Assembly (NCBI GenBank): GCA_016297585.1
Contig: JAEDGJ010000122.1
Coordinates: 1 to 7,269 of the forward strand
DNA length: 7,269 nt
From: Clostridiaceae bacterium
Lineage (GTDB): Bacteria > Bacillota > Clostridia > Oscillospirales > QAMX01
Direction: 5' to 3'
In this document: one piece after another, positions 6,662 through 7,269 of the stretch
How the letters are laid out: each line of letters starts with the position of its first letter
How positions within the stretch are numbered: the stretch's first letter is position 1
The notes under the pieces: model-generated
Database searches by the model: none
Told to the model about the DNA's origin: nothing
What the model saw: only the letters and a program-made list of their open reading frames with translations
Translations under genes and position numbers: made by a program

Positions 6662-7269
6662 GTATTCCTCTCAACATCGGTCTGATCGCGCATGTCGACG
6701 CCGGCAAGACCACCCTGACCGAGCGGCTGCTCTATGCCGCGGGCGCGCTGCGCACCGCCGGCAGCGTCGACGACGGCACCACCCAGACCGACTATCTATC
6801 CATCGAGCGCGCGCGGGGCATCTCCGTGCGCGCTTCCTCCGCGACCCTTCTATGGCACGGCGCGCCCGTCCGCATCGTCGACACCCCCGGTCACGCCGAC
6901 TTTTCCGGCGAGGTCGAGCGCGCGTTTGCGGCTCTCGACGCCGCCGTGCTCGTCGTCTCCGCCGTCGAAGGCGTGCAGGCGCAGACCGAGGCGCTGCTCG
7001 AGGCTCTCGAGACCGAGAAGCTCCCCTTCCTCGTCTTTGTCAACAAGCTCGACCGCGCGGGGAGCGATTATGCCGCCGTGCTCGACGAGCTGGCGCAGCA
7101 TACCCCGCGCCGTCTCGTCCCCTTCTGCGTCCCCTCGGGCGAAGGCAGCGAAGCCTGCGCCGCCGTCCCGCTGGCGCCCGAGGTGCGCCGCGAGACCGAA
7201 GCGTCCGCGGACGACGGGCTCGTGCTGCGCTTTCTCGACGGCGAGACCATCCCCGACGGCGAGCTTTTT
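6658..7269 (+). CDS. EF-G/TetM-like translational GTPase, 5' part only (204 codons, cut by window edge)
   Basis: The visible part is the GTPase domain of the EF-G superfamily. G1 is AHVDAGKTT (11-19), switch I ends RGISV (54-57 region), G3 is DTPGH (75-79) and G4 is NKLD (129-132). The start LNIGLIAHVDAGKTTLTERL and the GSVDDGTTQTDYLSIERARGI segment resemble ribosomal protection proteins (TetM/O/W group) and their non-resistance chromosomal relatives in Clostridia more than EF-G or RF3. Switch I has Ser56 where EF-G and TetM have threonine, as in RF3. The GTG start overlaps the TGA of the preceding gene in GTGA, and no good Shine-Dalgarno is present, so translation is probably coupled. Codon use matches its neighbours, with no sign of recent transfer. 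Drug resistance should not be assumed, because the domains that contact the decoding centre lie outside the window. Confidence 0.88.
   Translation, partial: MSIPLNIGLIAHVDAGKTTLTERLLYAAGALRTAGSVDDGTTQTDYLSIERARGISVRASSATLLWHGAPVRIVDTPGHADFSGEVERAFAALDAAVLVVSAVEGVQAQTEALLEALETEKLPFLVFVNKLDRAGSDYAAVLDELAQHTPRRLVPFCVPSGEGSEACAAVPLAPEVRRETEASADDGLVLRFLDGETIPDGELF

Noticed and set aside
6658..7269. Calling the GTPase a tetracycline-resistance gene
   Set aside because: Only the conserved GTPase domain is visible. Clostridial chromosomes carry TetM-like relatives without shown resistance, and there is no mobile context or codon shift.

Overview
The window is dense, GC-rich bacterial DNA with strong GGAGG ribosome binding sites, two recognisable sigma-A-type promoters and gene families common in gut and rumen Clostridia. 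I read it as a high-GC member of the Bacillota (Clostridia, Oscillospirales-like). That placement is inferred from style and gene content; there is no rRNA or other taxonomic marker.

Layout: two divergent transcription units face away from a ~300 bp control region (3810-4108). The leftward unit holds a 676-residue beta-propeller-like protein of unknown function (3809 to 1779) and, after a 92 bp gap, a glycoside hydrolase family 2 enzyme (from 1686, running off the left edge with perhaps a few dozen residues missing). The rightward unit holds a glycerophosphodiester phosphodiesterase-family protein (4109-4843), an atypical NAD(P)-binding epimerase/reductase (4866-5777), a xylose-isomerase-like TIM-barrel sugar epimerase/isomerase (5819-6661) and the first 204 codons of an EF-G/TetM-like translational GTPase (6658 to the right edge). 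The spacings of 22 bp, 41 bp and a 4-base stop/start overlap suggest one transcript. I see no internal terminator.

Control region: each direction has a convincing promoter with an extended -10 element. An inverted repeat between them could be a shared operator. The leftward leader also carries a GC-rich hairpin followed by seven T's, which looks like an intrinsic terminator before the first gene. A second hairpin abuts the Shine-Dalgarno sequence. Together they suggest attenuation or another form of leader control.

Working picture (inference): a small locus for handling a sugar or glycoside. The GH2 enzyme would cleave a glycoside in the cytoplasm, and the TIM-barrel epimerase and the oxidoreductase-like protein could modify the released sugar. 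The propeller protein could be an enzyme or sensor for the same substrate. The translational GTPase is the odd member and may only be a coupled neighbour. I found no mobile element, CRISPR array, tRNA or rRNA.
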